From positions 2,170,001 to 2,234,000 of the forward strand of contig NZ_JAPEOX010000002.1 in assembly GCF_026340675.1 (NCBI RefSeq): a stretch of DNA of 64,000 nucleotides, given 5' to 3'. Shown piece by piece: positions 62,770-64,000 of the stretch; position 1 is the stretch's first letter; each line of letters begins with the position of its first letter. Origin of the DNA: Streptomyces sp. NBC_01264. Its GTDB lineage: Bacteria; Actinomycetota; Actinomycetes; Streptomycetales; Streptomycetaceae. Below the pieces are notes generated by a model. It did no database searches. It was not told the DNA's origin and saw nothing but the letters and a program-made list of their open reading frames with translations. The translations under genes and the position numbers were made by a program.

Positions 62770-63780
62770 TCAGGCGGGGACCAGCACGGATCCACCGCTG
62801 GCCAGTACCCGCCGCAGCACCTGAAGCCGATCCTCCGCGTCCCCCTCGGAGAGCAACGCCGCGAGCACCGCGATCCGCGCCTGCGGAGCCCGCAGCGTCC
62901 CCGTCGGCACGGCCCCGGCCGCGACCAGGTCCACCGCACCCCCATGGGTGTAGATCTCCGTCACCGGCCCGGCCGCGACCCGCGTGGTCAACGCCACCAG
63001 CACACCGTCCGCGACGGCCGCCTTCACCGCGTCGACGACCTCGGGCGTCGCGTTCCCCGCGCCGGTCCCGACCAGCACGATCCCCCGTGCCCCCGCCGCC
63101 ACCGCGGCGTTCAGCAGCACCGCGTCGCCACTCACGTGGTGCAGTACGACATCCACCCGCGGCGGCCCCGCCGCAGCCTGCGGCATCGCCGGCAACGGCA
63201 ACGGCTCCGGCCGCACCGGCGTCCGCAGCATGGTGACCTTGCCGAATCCGACCTTCCCCAGCAGTTCCTTCGACGGGTCGGCGAACGCGTCCAGCGCCAC
63301 CGCCTGCGCCTTCACGGTGCCCCGGGCCGCGTGCACCCGCCCCGCGAACGTGATCAGGACGCCGAGCCCGCGCGTCTTGGACGCGGTCAGCAGGGCGTCG
63401 TAGAGGTTCCCCGGGCCGTCCCCGTCCGCCGCCCCCATGGGCCGCTGCGAGCCGGTGAACACCACGGATCGCGCGTCACGATGGTGCAGGTCCAGCAGGA
63501 ACGCCGACTCCTCCAGCGTGTCCGTACCGTGCGTGACCACGATCCCGTCCACACCCGGGTCGGCGAGCACCTCGTGCACGGTCCGCAGCAGGGTCAGCTG
63601 GTGCGCGGTGGTCAGCCGAGGGCTGTTGACGCTGAACAGATCGACGACCTCGACGCTCACGCCCTCCGGCAGCGGAGCGGTGGCCATGACCTCCGCCCCG
63701 TCGGCATCGGCCGCGAAACCGGAACCCTGCCAGCGGCTGGCTATCGTCCCGCCCGTACTGATGACGACGATGCGTCCCAT
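62770..63780 (-). CDS. L-asparaginase
   Basis: 336 aa. The two catalytic Thr segments VVISTGGTIAS (residues ~5-15) and VVTHGTDTLEESA are present; the chain matches bacterial type I/II asparaginases. No signal peptide is visible, so it is probably cytoplasmic and makes aspartate and ammonia. ATG 63780 is chosen; an in-frame GTG lies two codons upstream. It is divergent from the AsnC-like regulator, which may control it. Confidence 0.93.
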   Translation of the reverse strand: MGRIVVISTGGTIASRWQGSGFAADADGAEVMATAPLPEGVSVEVVDLFSVNSPRLTTAHQLTLLRTVHEVLADPGVDGIVVTHGTDTLEESAFLLDLHHRDARSVVFTGSQRPMGAADGDGPGNLYDALLTASKTRGLGVLITFAGRVHAARGTVKAQAVALDAFADPSKELLGKVGFGKVTMLRTPVRPEPLPLPAMPQAAAGPPRVDVVLHHVSGDAVLLNAAVAAGARGIVLVGTGAGNATPEVVDAVKAAVADGVLVALTTRVAAGPVTEIYTHGGAVDLVAAGAVPTGTLRAPQARIAVLAALLSEGDAEDRLQVLRRVLASGGSVLVPA

Positions 63781-63858
63781 GACCACGACCCTTCCTGAAC
63801 ACAGCCCGAAACGGCCCGCACAGATTTTCTATAAACGGCAATGGTAGGCCGATCTACG

Positions 63859-63873
63859 CGCAATGCGATTGCG
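63859..63873. promoter_or_regulatory. Inverted repeat between asparaginase and Lrp/AsnC regulator genes
   Basis: CGCAAT-GCG-ATTGCG is a perfect 6-3-6 inverted repeat. It lies 43 bases before the regulator start and about 80 bases before the asparaginase start on the other strand, the typical place of an Lrp/AsnC operator. An ATTGCG half-site recurs at 63909-63914. Confidence 0.6.
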
Positions 63874-63916
63874 ATTTCCCCTGCCCCTGTAACAAACCAT
63901 GAGTGATAATTGCGCG

Positions 63917-64000
63917 ATGGACGCGATCGACAGAGAAATCTTGCGCGAGCTCCAGGCGGACGGCCGGCTCAGCAACCAGGAGCTGGCCCAGCGCGTGGGC
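63917..64000 (+). CDS. Lrp/AsnC-family transcriptional regulator (5' end only)
   Basis: Only 28 codons are inside the window: MDAIDREILRELQADGRLSN followed by QELAQRVG, the start of the AsnC-type helix-turn-helix. The opposite-strand asparaginase gene and the inverted repeat between them suggest it senses an amino acid (asparagine is the natural guess) and regulates that gene and itself. Confidence 0.88.
   Translation, partial: MDAIDREILRELQADGRLSNQELAQRVG

Overview
The window is very GC-rich with strong G/C at third codon positions, GTG and TTG starts, many 4-base ATGA/GTGA gene overlaps, F420-linked and SepF-like proteins and a DmdR1/IdeR-type iron box. All of this fits a Streptomyces (or close relative) chromosome. 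There are 58 supportable protein genes, two of them cut by the window edges. I saw no rRNA, tRNA or CRISPR array.

Region 1 (1-20029) is the most coherent and most interesting part. It holds a peptide ABC transporter (1-5681), a FadR-type GntR regulator (7802-8527), a leftward block of proline and hydroxyproline catabolic genes (8630-15951), a secreted M9-type collagenase (16023-18455) and a divergent Xaa-Pro aminopeptidase (18638-20029). The catabolic block has an ornithine cyclodeaminase/pyrroline-2-carboxylate reductase homologue, two proline racemase-superfamily enzymes, a DapA-family deaminase, a three-part HcnABC-like D-hydroxyproline dehydrogenase and a FAD oxidase. I read it as one collagen-utilisation regulon: cut collagen outside, import peptides, release Pro/Hyp, then burn Hyp towards 2-oxoglutarate. 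The regulatory DNA supports this. The transporter and collagenase promoters share 33 identical bases, and an ATGT-S-ACAT-like dyad recurs before the regulator, the deaminase, the oxidase, the transporter and the collagenase. An unrelated LRV/HEAT-repeat P-loop kinase fusion (5845-7764) interrupts the block.

Region 2 (20030-30098): a MITE-like element sits exactly at the aminopeptidase stop codon. A Trp/Asn/Asp/Gly-rich secreted protein follows, then an aryl-CoA catabolic set: RidA, acyl-CoA dehydrogenase, benzoate-type CoA ligase, PaaX regulator, a fused FAD-monooxygenase/old-yellow-enzyme protein and an enoyl-CoA hydratase. It suggests anthranilate or salicylate degradation through CoA thioesters.

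Region 3 (30337-47388) is mixed housekeeping: ornithine carbamoyltransferase and arginine deiminase, the Pnkp-Hen1 RNA repair pair, homocysteine methyltransferase, F420-type oxidoreductase, MazG-like pyrophosphohydrolase, an ATPase with a Pro/Ala-rich tail, a SepF paralogue, an iron-regulated DUF2470 protein and a quinone-oxidoreductase-like enzyme.

Region 4 (47471-55444) is one leftward organosulfur operon: TauD dioxygenase, FMN reductase, SsuA-, SsuB- and SsuC-like transporter, SsuD/NtaA-type monooxygenase, then an AprA-like flavoprotein and an 8Fe-8S-type ferredoxin. About 970 bases of gene-free, repeat-rich DNA lie upstream.

Region 5 (56414-64000): a ROK regulator, methylmalonyl-CoA mutase small and large subunits with MeaB chaperone, an L-asparaginase, and the start of an Lrp/AsnC regulator with a perfect inverted repeat ahead of it.
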